This document shows, one piece after another, positions 17,705-26,063 of a DNA stretch of 64,000 nucleotides; the first letter of the stretch is position 1; each line of letters begins with the position of its first letter. The notes below the pieces were generated by a model, which was not told the DNA's origin, did no database searches, and saw nothing but the letters and a program-made list of their open reading frames with translations. The stretch lies in assembly GCF_004354045.1 (NCBI RefSeq), contig NZ_SMRT01000002.1, positions 310,001-374,000 on the forward strand, given 5' to 3'. This DNA comes from Paenibacillus piri. Lineage in GTDB: Bacteria > Bacillota > Bacilli > Paenibacillales > NBRC-103111. Made by a program: the position numbers and the translations under genes.

Positions 17705-18598
17705 ATGACAAAGGATTTATTCGATGCGCACTTTTGGGAGAACGTCTGGAAGACGGATTCGACGACGTTTGGAAATCGGATGAAGAAAGCGGGCTTCGAT
17801 CCTGCGCACGCATTCGACCATAAAGCTAAAGATTTTAACGAGCAGGCGTTCAGCGAGGAGGGCATTCGGAGAAAAGAGCGGATTATCGGCTGGCTGGAGA
17901 ATCAGGGTGTAGCGTTCGAGGGTGCTTCCGTTCTCGATGTCGGGGCTGCCTCGGGCGGCTTCTCCATTCCTTTTGCCGAACGCGGAGCAAATGTTACGGC
18001 TGTGGAACCGTGCGTTCCGCTGGCCGAACTTCTCCAGGAAAACGCGGGCAAGCTCGAATCCGGCAGCGTCAGGTTAGTACGCGAAACGTTTGAAGCGATC
18101 GATCTCGAATCGGCAGGATGGCGGAACGCCTTCGATCTCGTTTTTGCCTCCATGTGTCCAACCGTCACGGATTGGCAGAGAGTAGAGAACCTGATAAGCT
18201 GCGCAAGCCGGTTCTGTTATATCAGCCTGTCGGCAGGCGGACATGAGCACGGCCTGATGGATGAGATCATGCCCCTGATTACCGACCGGAAAAGCGATCA
18301 CGATCATTCAGAGATGGCCTATCTGCTCCAACTCCTTTATCTCAAAGGCTATTCCTTTGCTTCGCTGATTACCCGTGAGATGAAAACGACCGAATTAACC
18401 GTCGATGCGGCAATCGAGGAAGCGATGAATGGGCTGCGCCACCGGCAGTTGTCCGCGGATGAGCATACCCGTCGTATCGTCACGGAATATTTGCATCGCA
18501 CTTATCCGGACAATAACGTTGTGTTCCAACAGGGGGGACGCTTCGGTAAAGTGCTTATTCAAATTCGAGATCGCCATATGTACAGTAAGCAGGCTTGA
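17705..18598 (+). CDS. SAM-dependent methyltransferase (cassette 1)
   Basis: A 297-residue class I methyltransferase. Motif I, VLDVGAASGGFSIPFAERGA, lies at about residues 77-96, with the acidic residue for SAM ribose binding in TAVEPC (about 99-104), and FDLVFASMCPTV (about 143-154) as the motif IV region. The N-terminal ~60 residues (FWENVWKTD, FDHKAKDFNEQAF) and the C-terminal GGRFGKVLIQI are shared with the methyltransferase at 57901. The acceptor is unknown. Its fixed pairing with a dithiol-oxidase-like flavoprotein suggests thiol S-methylation. It follows that gene by 31 bp with GGAGAGGATGAACC before the ATG. Confidence 0.85.
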   Translation: MTKDLFDAHFWENVWKTDSTTFGNRMKKAGFDPAHAFDHKAKDFNEQAFSEEGIRRKERIIGWLENQGVAFEGASVLDVGAASGGFSIPFAERGANVTAVEPCVPLAELLQENAGKLESGSVRLVRETFEAIDLESAGWRNAFDLVFASMCPTVTDWQRVENLISCASRFCYISLSAGGHEHGLMDEIMPLITDRKSDHDHSEMAYLLQLLYLKGYSFASLITREMKTTELTVDAAIEEAMNGLRHRQLSADEHTRRIVTEYLHRTYPDNNVVFQQGGRFGKVLIQIRDRHMYSKQA

Positions 18599-18639
18599 TA
18601 AACGAGAAGCGAGTCTTCTACTTGAATTCATCGGCTATA

Positions 18640-18657
18640 AACTTTAAAATGAAAGTT
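18640..18657 (+). promoter_or_regulatory. Possible ROK repressor autoregulatory site
   Basis: AACTTT (18640-18645) and AAAGTT (18652-18657) form an inverted repeat 65 bp before the ROK gene. The half-sites match those of a longer palindrome at 20093-20123 before the next gene. Confidence 0.45.
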
Positions 18658-18721
18658 CATATATAATTATAATTATAGTATCACATCCGGATGTATTATC
18701 GAAGAAAGCGGTGAGCTTCAA

Positions 18722-19927
18722 TTGTTTCCCATGGCAGCCAACGTACTTCAAATAATCAGGAGGGCGGAGATTCCGTTGTCCAAGGCTGAAATCGCGGATG
18801 AAGCCGGAGTTTCTTTATCTGCCGTTTCCGTTCATGTGGAACGATTGATTCATGAGAAGCTGATAAAACTATCACATATCGGAGAGTCCAGCGGCGGGAG
18901 AAAGCCGAAGCAATATTCGGTCAATCCTGATTACGGACTGATTTTGTCTATAGTGATGGGCAGCTCGTTCGTTCAAGTCGCATTCACCAATTTTGATTGT
19001 GACATTTTATGTTTGAAAACATCTCCGATTCATATAAGCGACGGACCGGAGAAGGTGCTATCGTTTACGAACCGGTTAGCCGAACAGCTGCTGGAACAGT
19101 ATAAGCTGAACAAATCTTCTATCAAAGGAATCGGCATAGGGATACCGGGGCCGGTAGATTTTTCACTCGGTATCCCGATAGCCCCTCCCATTATGCCCGG
19201 CTGGGACCGTTTTCCGATCCGGGAGTATTGGGCCAAGCTTTATGATTGTCCTTGTTACGTGGATAATGATGTTAACGTCATGGCGCTCGGCGAGTATACC
19301 AAAGGATTAAATTTTACTACTGAAAATTTACTTTTTGTTAAAATCGGTACAGGCATTGGCTCGGGGATTGTTTATGACGGAAAATTATACAGGGGAACGA
19401 CCGGCAGCGCCGGGGATATCGGACATTTTGATACCGGCCGTGACCAAATATGCTGGTGCGGCAATAAAGGCTGCCTGGAAGCGGTAGCGGGCGGCAAAGC
19501 GATTGTTTCCAAAGGGAAAGAATTAGCTTTAGCCGGCAAAAGCGGCTTTTTGTTAACGCGGCTTCAGGACCACGGGGAGCTAACGCTTGACGATATAGGG
19601 GCCGGGCTTCTCAAGCTGGACCCGATGGCCGTGGAATTGGTTCGCGAAAGCGGCACCGTGATCGGGCAGGTCCTCGCTTCTGTCGTCAATTTCTCCAATC
19701 CTTCTCTTGTCGTGCTGGGAGGCAAAGTTTCCGGCTTTGGAGATCTGTTTCTGGCGGCGATAAGACAAAGCGTCTACCAGAGATCTTTGCCGTTAGCTAC
19801 CCGCAATTTACAGATTAACAAATCTGTTTTAGGTGATACTGCCGGACTGACCGGCGGAGCTTTTATGACCATAGACCAGCTCATTCTCCAGGCGACGGAC
19901 GACGATGGTAACCATTTTCTCAATTAA
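18722..19927 (+). CDS. ROK family transcriptional repressor (XylR/NagC type)
   Basis: A 401-residue regulator with an N-terminal winged helix (about residues 1-65, SKAEIADEAGVSLSAVSVHVERL) and a ROK sugar-kinase-like domain. IGIGIPGPVD lies at about 138-147, DNDVNVMALGEY at 180-191, KIGTGIGSGIV at 202-212, and the zinc motif CWCGNKGCLEA at about 243-253. Such proteins release DNA when a sugar or sugar phosphate binds. TTG 18722 is the likely start, with GGTGAG 6 bases upstream; ATG 18731 is an alternative. Palindromes before this gene and before the following oxidoreductase suggest that it controls the downstream catabolic genes. Confidence 0.9.
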   Translation: MFPMAANVLQIIRRAEIPLSKAEIADEAGVSLSAVSVHVERLIHEKLIKLSHIGESSGGRKPKQYSVNPDYGLILSIVMGSSFVQVAFTNFDCDILCLKTSPIHISDGPEKVLSFTNRLAEQLLEQYKLNKSSIKGIGIGIPGPVDFSLGIPIAPPIMPGWDRFPIREYWAKLYDCPCYVDNDVNVMALGEYTKGLNFTTENLLFVKIGTGIGSGIVYDGKLYRGTTGSAGDIGHFDTGRDQICWCGNKGCLEAVAGGKAIVSKGKELALAGKSGFLLTRLQDHGELTLDDIGAGLLKLDPMAVELVRESGTVIGQVLASVVNFSNPSLVVLGGKVSGFGDLFLAAIRQSVYQRSLPLATRNLQINKSVLGDTAGLTGGAFMTIDQLILQATDDDGNHFLN

Positions 19928-19943
19928 ATAGAACGGTAAAAGG

Positions 19944-19978
19944 TACCTGAGAAGCTTATTGCGAACAGGTATTTTTTT
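19944..19978 (+). terminator. Rho-independent terminator after the ROK gene
   Basis: TACCTG at 19944 pairs with CAGGTA at about 19966-19971, followed by seven T residues. Confidence 0.7.
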
Positions 19979-20092
19979 GTTTGGAGAAAGTATAAGATTC
20001 ATACCTTGCTTCGCACAACCTTGATAACGCGTTCGTCCCTAAGGACGGCAAAGCCGAATTTCCTTGTCTGCGGAACTTTATATTTATAAAAT

Positions 20093-20127
20093 TAAACTTT
20101 TGACATTGACTGCTAAAAGTTTATTTA
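20093..20127 (+). promoter_or_regulatory. Promoter with a perfect palindromic operator
   Basis: TAAACTTTT (20093-20101) and AAAAGTTTA (20115-20123) form a perfect 9-bp inverted repeat with a 13-bp centre. TTGACA (20100-20105) and TATTTA (20122-20127) would be -35 and -10 boxes with 16-bp spacing, so a bound protein would block RNA polymerase. The half-sites recur before the ROK gene, which makes that repressor the likely ligand. Confidence 0.7.
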
Positions 20128-20155
20128 TTATAGTGGGAACGAGGAGAGGATGATT

Positions 20156-21304
20156 ATGCGAAGGATTAAAACGGCTGTTCTCGGAGCAGGTTTTATCGGG
20201 AAAGCTCATATTGAAGCGATCCGCAGAGTAGGTTATGTCGATATTGTAGCTATCGGGCAAAACAGTCAAGAGAAAGCTGAGCAATACGCCAAAGCTTTAA
20301 ACATTCCCAAAGCTTATGGAAGTTACGAACAATTACTGCAGGATACTGAGATCGAAGCCGTTCACAACTGCACACCCAATCATCTTCATTTTGAAATTAA
20401 TAAACAAGCTCTTCTGCACGGGAAGCACCTGCTCTCAGAGAAACCGTTGACGCTATTCAGTGAAGAAGCTAAAGAGCTTTATCATCTGGCCGGTCAAACC
20501 AAGCTCATCACAGGCGTCAATTTTAACTACAGGCAATTTCCAATGGTTCAGCATTTAAAAAGCATGGTCAAAGACAAGGACCTCGGGGAAATCAACATTG
20601 TAAGAGGCAGCTACTTGCAGGATTGGCTCCTGTATGAAACCGACTACAACTGGCGGATGGATCCCAAATTCGGAGGACCAACACGGGCTATAAGCGATAT
20701 CGGCTCCCACCTGTTTGATCTTGTCCAATATGTAACCGGGTTAACGATTACGGAGGTTTTGGCCGACACCTCCATCGTGATTCCAAAGCGGTACATGACC
20801 AAGGGGCAAAATGAGTCGTTCCAGTCGCAATCGGACAGCATGCCGCAGCTTGTTGACATTACGACAGAAGACTACTGTTCCGTACTTGTGAAGTTTAATA
20901 ACGGCGCACGCGGGGTGTTCACCGTTTCCCAAGTGTCGGCCGGCAAAAAAAACGCGCTTGAAATAAGCCTGGACGGCTCGTTTGCCTCCGGCAGCTGGAA
21001 GCAGGAGGAACCGTTCCGGATTTTAACGGGGTACCGGGACAAGCCGGGTGAGACGGTATTAAGGGATCCGAACCAGGTTAAGAAGGAAGCGCTCCCGTTC
21101 TTACACTATCCTAGCGGTCATGAGGAGGGCTGGACGGATAGCCTGAAAAATACAATGCACCATTTCTACGCTGCGATCTTAAATAAGGAAGCGCCTTCGA
21201 ATTCGGTCGCCTCATTTAAAGAAGGCTATCAAATCATGGTAATCAATGATGCCGTGATTAGAAGCGTAAAATCGGGAACTTGGGAAAAAGTCGATTCCGT
21301 TTAA
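20156..21304 (+). CDS. Gfo/Idh/MocA family NAD(P)-dependent oxidoreductase
   Basis: About 382 residues. The N-terminal Rossmann fold has AVLGAGFIGKAHIEAI at about residues 7-22. The family's cofactor-binding LSEKPLT lies at about 94-100, and the conserved DIGSHLFDLVQY (about 181-192) carries the catalytic His. Relatives oxidise sugars, inositols or sugar acids at a ring carbon. The gene sits under the palindrome at 20093 and ends in its own terminator at 21329. ATG 20156 has GAGGAG at 9 bases; ATG 20150, two codons earlier, is also possible. Substrate unknown. Confidence 0.9.
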   Translation: MRRIKTAVLGAGFIGKAHIEAIRRVGYVDIVAIGQNSQEKAEQYAKALNIPKAYGSYEQLLQDTEIEAVHNCTPNHLHFEINKQALLHGKHLLSEKPLTLFSEEAKELYHLAGQTKLITGVNFNYRQFPMVQHLKSMVKDKDLGEINIVRGSYLQDWLLYETDYNWRMDPKFGGPTRAISDIGSHLFDLVQYVTGLTITEVLADTSIVIPKRYMTKGQNESFQSQSDSMPQLVDITTEDYCSVLVKFNNGARGVFTVSQVSAGKKNALEISLDGSFASGSWKQEEPFRILTGYRDKPGETVLRDPNQVKKEALPFLHYPSGHEEGWTDSLKNTMHHFYAAILNKEAPSNSVASFKEGYQIMVINDAVIRSVKSGTWEKVDSV

Positions 21305-21328
21305 CCATAATCTATACTCTTATTAGGG

Positions 21329-21358
21329 CCGTCCGGTTATTTTCGCTGGACGGTTTTT
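21329..21358 (+). terminator. Rho-independent terminator
   Basis: CCGTCC (21329-21334) pairs with GGACGG (21348-21353), followed by TTTTT. It separates the oxidoreductase from the pxpB operon. Confidence 0.85.
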
Positions 21359-21512
21359 CGTATTTGCATACCCGCTTAATACGGCCCTTTTCCCGTTTCC
21401 AGCAAAATTGTCCACCAATCAACTCAATTCTCTGTGTGGGATTATCGTTACAGACCCCATATAATGGCTCTATGGAGAGTTGAGTACCCGCCAGGAGAGA
21501 GGTGTTGACAGC

Positions 21513-22286
21513 TTGGATATAACAAAACTCAATAGCCTGGAACCAAAGGCATTGCTTGCGGATATGCCTATTGAATTTCTACCTTTCGGGGATCAAGCGG
21601 TTATTGTTCAATTTGAAAAACAAATAACGCCCGCCACTAGCCGCCGGGTGATAGCTGTTGCCAACCATATTGCCAATGCCCGAATTCCGGGAATCAAGCA
21701 GGTCATCCCTACGTTTTGCAGTCTGGCTGTCCGCTATAATCCTATTCTTTGGAGCTATAACGGGATCATCCAACAATTGCAGACAATTTTGGAAGCGGCA
21801 GATTTTGCGGACACGTCTGCATCTGATTCAGGTAAAACCATTCGCATTCCGATTGTGTACGGCGGTGAATACGGTCCGGATCTGGAGTTCGTTGCCGGGG
21901 CAACCCGTCTGACTGAAGAAAAAGTAACCCAGCTTCATTCCGCTCAGACTTACATGATTTATATGCTGGGACTTATCGGAAGCTGTCCTTATTGCGGAGA
22001 TCTGGACAGCCGGCTTGCCCTGAAGCGCCGCTTGCAGCCGCGGCTTCAAGTAGCCGAAGGTTCCGTCTTAATTGCAAACCGGCAAACTATTATTTTTCCT
22101 CTTTCCGCTCCAAGCGGATGGCATCTGATTGGCAGGACGCCAATGAAATCATTTAATCCTCTATTAGACCCGCCAAGTATATTTCAAGCAGGCGACCGCA
22201 TTAAATTTGAACCGGTCAGTCCGGAAGAAGCAGGCGGCTGGAACGAATATAAGCAAAGCGAGTGGAATGCTAAATGGAATTGTTAG
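21513..22286 (+). CDS. pxpB: PxpB/KipI family protein (5-oxoprolinase or carboxyltransferase subunit)
   Basis: A 257-residue KipI-type protein (allophanate-hydrolase subunit 1 fold). It begins with the LPFGDQAVIVQFE segment and contains TYMIYMLGLIGSCPYCGDLD (about 145-165) in place of the more usual GFxPGFPYxG, a divergent version. In prokaryotic 5-oxoprolinase it pairs with PxpC; in urea carboxylase the same fold forms half of the carboxyltransferase. TTG 21513 is preferred, with GGAGAGAGGTG 8 bases upstream. The end overlaps pxpC by 13 bp. Confidence 0.85.
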   Translation: MDITKLNSLEPKALLADMPIEFLPFGDQAVIVQFEKQITPATSRRVIAVANHIANARIPGIKQVIPTFCSLAVRYNPILWSYNGIIQQLQTILEAADFADTSASDSGKTIRIPIVYGGEYGPDLEFVAGATRLTEEKVTQLHSAQTYMIYMLGLIGSCPYCGDLDSRLALKRRLQPRLQVAEGSVLIANRQTIIFPLSAPSGWHLIGRTPMKSFNPLLDPPSIFQAGDRIKFEPVSPEEAGGWNEYKQSEWNAKWNC

Positions 22287-23230
22287 AAGTAATACGTCCT
22301 GGTATGTTGACCACTGTGCAAGATTTGGGCCGGGCCGATTATCAGGTTTACGGTATTTCAGCGGGCGGTGCTATGGACGCCTTGTCGTTACGCTTGGCCA
22401 ATATGTTAGCCGGAAATAAAGAAGACGATGCAGCGCTTGAAGTAACGTTAACAGGACCCGAGCTAAAGTTTGTCCGCGACGGGATTATAGCTATAGCGGG
22501 CGGGGATTTATGTCCCGAACTCAACGGCAAGAAGGTTTCCGTATGGAGAACGTTCCGGGTAGCCAAGGGCGACATTCTTAATTTCAAGCAAGCCCAAGAT
22601 GGCGGCTGCCGCGCTTATATTGCTGCAGCGGGAGGGATCGATGTACCGCTTGTTATGGGAAGCCGGTCCACCTTCATAAGAGGCAGTTATGGCGGATTTC
22701 ACGGAAGAGCTTTGAAGGCGGGAGACGTTATATCAGCCGGAATTTCAAGGCATAGCGATCCTGGCTGTTTGACCGGAAGGAGCTTGCCGCCGGATTTTAA
22801 ACCCGATTTTCGGGAAGAACGCCCCGTAAGATTTATTTTAGGCCCCCAAGCGGATGCTTTTACGGAGGATACCATTCAAGCCTTCACCTCCTCCGGTTAT
22901 ACCATATCTAATCAATCCGACCGGATGGGTTACAGATTGGAAGGCAACGTTCTTGCGCACATTAACGGACCGGATATTATTTCAGATTATATAACCGTCG
23001 GATCTATACAAATTCCGGGAGACGGACAACCGATCGTTCTTATGGCCGACTGCCAAATGACAGGGGGTTATACCAAAATAGGTGTGGTCATTAGTACAGA
23101 TCTCCCGTACCTTGCGCAGAAAAAACCGGGAGACACGGTCCGGTTCGAACAAATCGGGATCGATCAGGCTCATCGGCTTTGGAAGCAGCAAGAACAAAGG
23201 CTGTCATTATTAAAGATCAACAATTTGTAG
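22274..23230 (+). CDS. pxpC: PxpC/KipA family protein (5-oxoprolinase or carboxyltransferase subunit)
   Basis: A 318-residue allophanate-hydrolase subunit 2-type protein with the family start VIRPGMLTTVQDLGR, YGISAGGAMD (about residues 27-36), YIAAAGGIDVP (about 116-126), MGSRSTFIRGSYGGF (about 129-143) and a C-terminal GDGQPIVLMADCQMTGGY (about 252-269). It forms a complex with PxpB. The overlap with pxpB and the close accB-accC genes point to a single complex that combines biotin-dependent carboxylation with an amide or lactam substrate. Confidence 0.9.
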   Translation: MELLEVIRPGMLTTVQDLGRADYQVYGISAGGAMDALSLRLANMLAGNKEDDAALEVTLTGPELKFVRDGIIAIAGGDLCPELNGKKVSVWRTFRVAKGDILNFKQAQDGGCRAYIAAAGGIDVPLVMGSRSTFIRGSYGGFHGRALKAGDVISAGISRHSDPGCLTGRSLPPDFKPDFREERPVRFILGPQADAFTEDTIQAFTSSGYTISNQSDRMGYRLEGNVLAHINGPDIISDYITVGSIQIPGDGQPIVLMADCQMTGGYTKIGVVISTDLPYLAQKKPGDTVRFEQIGIDQAHRLWKQQEQRLSLLKINNL

Positions 23231-23252
23231 GACGACATAAGGAGTGTTAAGT

Positions 23253-23759
23253 TTGAGTCATATTGACGAGATCAAAGATATTGTTCAAATGGTTTTAAAA
23301 TCCCCGATTTATGATTTTTCTCTGGAATACGGGGATGTCAAGCTTTCGTTCAAGAAGGAGAACAGGAGCGGACAGCAGCCCGATGAGAGCAGCTCCGCGG
23401 AAGCCTCTCAAGCTGCACAGCTTGCGCAAGCCGATACCGATACAGCCCGAATCCCGGATACCCAACCGGCTTACAGTGAAAAAGCGGCGGCTGAGCAAGG
23501 GGAAAAGGGAAACGTTTCTTTAAAAGAAATCGTTTCGTCCATGGTCGGCATATTTTATGCTTCTTCGGAGCCCGACGCTCCTCCGTTCGTGCAAGTAGGA
23601 GACCGCATCACGAAGGATTCTGTGGTGGGTGTTATAGAAGCCATGAAAATGTTTAACGAGCTTCAAGCAGACACGGACGGTGAAATCGTACAAATTTTAG
23701 TTGAGAACGGGCAGTTGATACAATTCGGGCAGCCGTTATTTATCGTCAGACCAAATTAA
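23253..23759 (+). CDS. accB: Biotin carboxyl carrier protein
   Basis: A 168-residue BCCP. The C-terminal biotinyl domain (about residues 88-168) holds the biotin attachment lysine in IEAMKMFNEL. The N-terminal ~40 residues form the usual helical part, and a Pro/Ala/Gln-rich linker joins them. TTG 23253 is preferred because AAGGAG lies 9 bases upstream; GTG 23244 overlaps it. This copy lies with pxpBC and accC, not with acetyl-CoA carboxyltransferase genes, so it probably serves the PxpBC complex rather than fatty acid synthesis. Confidence 0.92.
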   Translation: MSHIDEIKDIVQMVLKSPIYDFSLEYGDVKLSFKKENRSGQQPDESSSAEASQAAQLAQADTDTARIPDTQPAYSEKAAAEQGEKGNVSLKEIVSSMVGIFYASSEPDAPPFVQVGDRITKDSVVGVIEAMKMFNELQADTDGEIVQILVENGQLIQFGQPLFIVRPN

Positions 23760-23771
23760 GGGAGAATTTCT

Positions 23772-25112
23772 ATGTTCAAGAAGGTACTGATTGCCAACAG
23801 AGGAGAAATAGCCGTTCGGATTATTAGAGCCTGCCGGGAACTGGGGCTTGCGACCGTAGCTGTCTATTCGGAAGCCGATAAACACGCCTTACACGCAGCA
23901 ATGGCTGACGAAGCTTACTGTATTGGACCCGCCGCTTCCAAGCAAAGCTATTTAAACGTTGCCCGAATATTGACTATAGCATGTGCCGTGCAAGCGGATG
24001 CGATTCACCCGGGATACGGATTTCTGGCCGAAAATGCACAGTTTGCCGATGCTTGCCAAACCTGTGGAATTACTTTTATCGGGCCCGGCTCCGATGCCAT
24101 CCGCAAGATGGGGGATAAAGCACAGGCCAAAATAACAATGCAAGCAGCCGGTGTACCGGTAGTTCCCGGCTCGGACGGCTTGTTGGACAATCCGGATGAG
24201 GCGGTCGCAATAGCTGCACACATTGGGTTTCCCGTCATTATTAAAGCGACAGCCGGCGGCGGCGGTAAAGGAATGAGAGTTGCGGGTAACGCGGACGAGC
24301 TGCAAAAAGCATTCTCCCAAGCCCGGAAAGAAGCGGAAGCTTCATTCAATAATCCGGGAATTTACGTCGAGAAATATATCCGAAACCCCCGGCATATTGA
24401 AATTCAGATTATTGCGGATTCATTCGGTAACGTGGTTCATATGGGCGAAAGGGATTGTTCCATACAGCGCAGACATCAGAAGCTGCTGGAGGAGGCTCCT
24501 TCCGCATGCATGACTCCAAAGCTGAGAGAAGCAATGGGAGAAGCGGCCGTCCAAGCCGGAAAATCAGTGAACTATTGCGGAGTCGGCACGGTAGAGTTCT
24601 TATTGGACGATGATAACCGGTTTTATTTTATGGAAATGAATACAAGAATTCAAGTTGAGCATCCGGTCACGGAGCTGATTACCGGAATCGATTTGATCAA
24701 GGAGCAAATATATGTTGCTGCAGGTATCAGCTTGCCGTTCACCCAAAGCGATGTTCATATAAACGGCTGGGCGATCGAATGCCGGATTAATGCCGAGGAT
24801 CCCGACCGCGGCTTTGCGCCTTCACCGGGCACAATCCAAAGCTATCATGCTCCCGGCGGGCCCGGTGTCCGGGTTGACAGCGCGGTATATACCGGCTATG
24901 AAATCCCGCCTTATTATGATTCTATGGTGGCCAAGATTATTGTTTGGGGGAGAACCCGCGAAGAAGCGATTAGCCGGATGATACGTTCTTTGCGTGAAAC
25001 TAGAATCGAAGGCATCAAGACGACGCTTCCGTTTCATCTAAAGTTGTTGCAGAACAAAGCGTTTGCAGAGGGGAAATTCAATACGGGATTTCTTGAAGAA
25101 CAGACACTATAA
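23772..25112 (+). CDS. accC: Biotin carboxylase
   Basis: A 446-residue biotin carboxylase of normal length: N-terminal domain [23 protein letters not shown]-grasp loop [14 protein letters not shown] (about residues 157-170), metal and bicarbonate site [16 protein letters not shown] (about 287-302) and the C-terminal [19 protein letters not shown]. It carboxylates biotin on AccB with ATP and bicarbonate. It follows accB by 12 bp with GGGAGAATTTCT before the ATG. The ABC transporter genes start about 70 bp later. Confidence 0.95.
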   Translation: MFKKVLIANRGEIAVRIIRACRELGLATVAVYSEADKHALHAAMADEAYCIGPAASKQSYLNVARILTIACAVQADAIHPGYGFLAENAQFADACQTCGITFIGPGSDAIRKMGDKAQAKITMQAAGVPVVPGSDGLLDNPDEAVAIAAHIGFPVIIKATAGGGGKGMRVAGNADELQKAFSQARKEAEASFNNPGIYVEKYIRNPRHIEIQIIADSFGNVVHMGERDCSIQRRHQKLLEEAPSACMTPKLREAMGEAAVQAGKSVNYCGVGTVEFLLDDDNRFYFMEMNTRIQVEHPVTELITGIDLIKEQIYVAAGISLPFTQSDVHINGWAIECRINAEDPDRGFAPSPGTIQSYHAPGGPGVRVDSAVYTGYEIPPYYDSMVAKIIVWGRTREEAISRMIRSLRETRIEGIKTTLPFHLKLLQNKAFAEGKFNTGFLEEQTL

Positions 25113-25181
25113 TACCGGTCGGTTTAAATGCGAAAGCTGAATGACTGGATATACTACTATTGCAGGATGGAGGGGATTTAT

Positions 25182-26063
25182 TTGCGAAAGCTTTTGACAT
25201 CGAATTGGATGCAGCAGACCGTGTTTCTAGGCCCGGCTGTCTTGGTATACCTGCTGATCATTGCATTGCCTTTTGTGCTCACCGTCTATTATTCGTTTAC
25301 GGATTGGAACGGTGTTTCCGGTAAAGTTACTTGGGTAGGCTTCAATAATTTCCGGTCCATATTGACGGATGACCCCAATTTCGTCAATTCCTTTTGGTTT
25401 ACTGCCCGCTTTACCGTTGTTGTTATTATTTTAACGAATATATTGGGATTTGCTATCGCTTATTGGTTGTCAAAGCCTATAAAATCGCGGAATGTGCTGA
25501 GAACGGTGTTTTTTGTTCCCAATGTTTTGGGCGGGATTTTACTCGGCTTTATATGGCAGTTTATATTCGTTCAAGGATTTACTTCGCTCGGCAAACTAAC
25601 GAATATCGGCTTCTTTAACCTGCAATGGCTGGGGACGGAAGCAACTGCCTTCTGGGGGTTGGTTATCGTTTTTATATGGCATCAAGCGGGTTATCTGATG
25701 GTCATCTATATTGCCGGACTGGCGAATGTCCCCCAGGATATGCTGGAAGCGGCCAGTATCGACGGGGCCACCGGCTGGCAGGTGCTGCGCAGCATCACCA
25801 TTCCTATGATCATGCCGGTCGTTACGGTATGCCTCTTTCTGACAATTGCCTGGGCCTTTAAAATGTTTGATTTGAACTTGTCCCTTACTAAAGGCGGACC
25901 GTTTAACTCGACGGAGTCGGTGGCCATGAATATTTATTCGGAGGCTTTCGTTAAAAACCGTTACGGCTTGGGTACGGCAAAAGCGCTCATCTTTTTCCTT
26001 ACGGTTTCCGTTATTACGGCAATCCAAGTATCTATCACACGCCGCAAGGAGGTGGATATGTAA
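25182..26063 (+). CDS. Sugar-type ABC transporter permease (MalF/UgpA-like)
   Basis: About 293 residues with six membrane helices. The cytoplasmic EAA loop (about residues 187-206) reads EAASIDGATGWQVLRSITIP. I prefer TTG 25182, which has GGATGGAGGGG well placed upstream, to ATG 25128, which lacks a ribosome site and adds a charged, non-typical N-terminus. It is paired with the permease at 26063 (one-base overlap) and the binding protein at 27017. No ATPase gene is present, as is usual for this class, which shares an MsmX-like ATPase. Confidence 0.9.
   Translation: MRKLLTSNWMQQTVFLGPAVLVYLLIIALPFVLTVYYSFTDWNGVSGKVTWVGFNNFRSILTDDPNFVNSFWFTARFTVVVIILTNILGFAIAYWLSKPIKSRNVLRTVFFVPNVLGGILLGFIWQFIFVQGFTSLGKLTNIGFFNLQWLGTEATAFWGLVIVFIWHQAGYLMVIYIAGLANVPQDMLEAASIDGATGWQVLRSITIPMIMPVVTVCLFLTIAWAFKMFDLNLSLTKGGPFNSTESVAMNIYSEAFVKNRYGLGTAKALIFFLTVSVITAIQVSITRRKEVDM

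Noticed and set aside
22274..25112. A standard fatty-acid accBC operon.
   Set aside because: accB and accC here are joined to pxpB and pxpC with tight spacing, not to accDA or to housekeeping genes.
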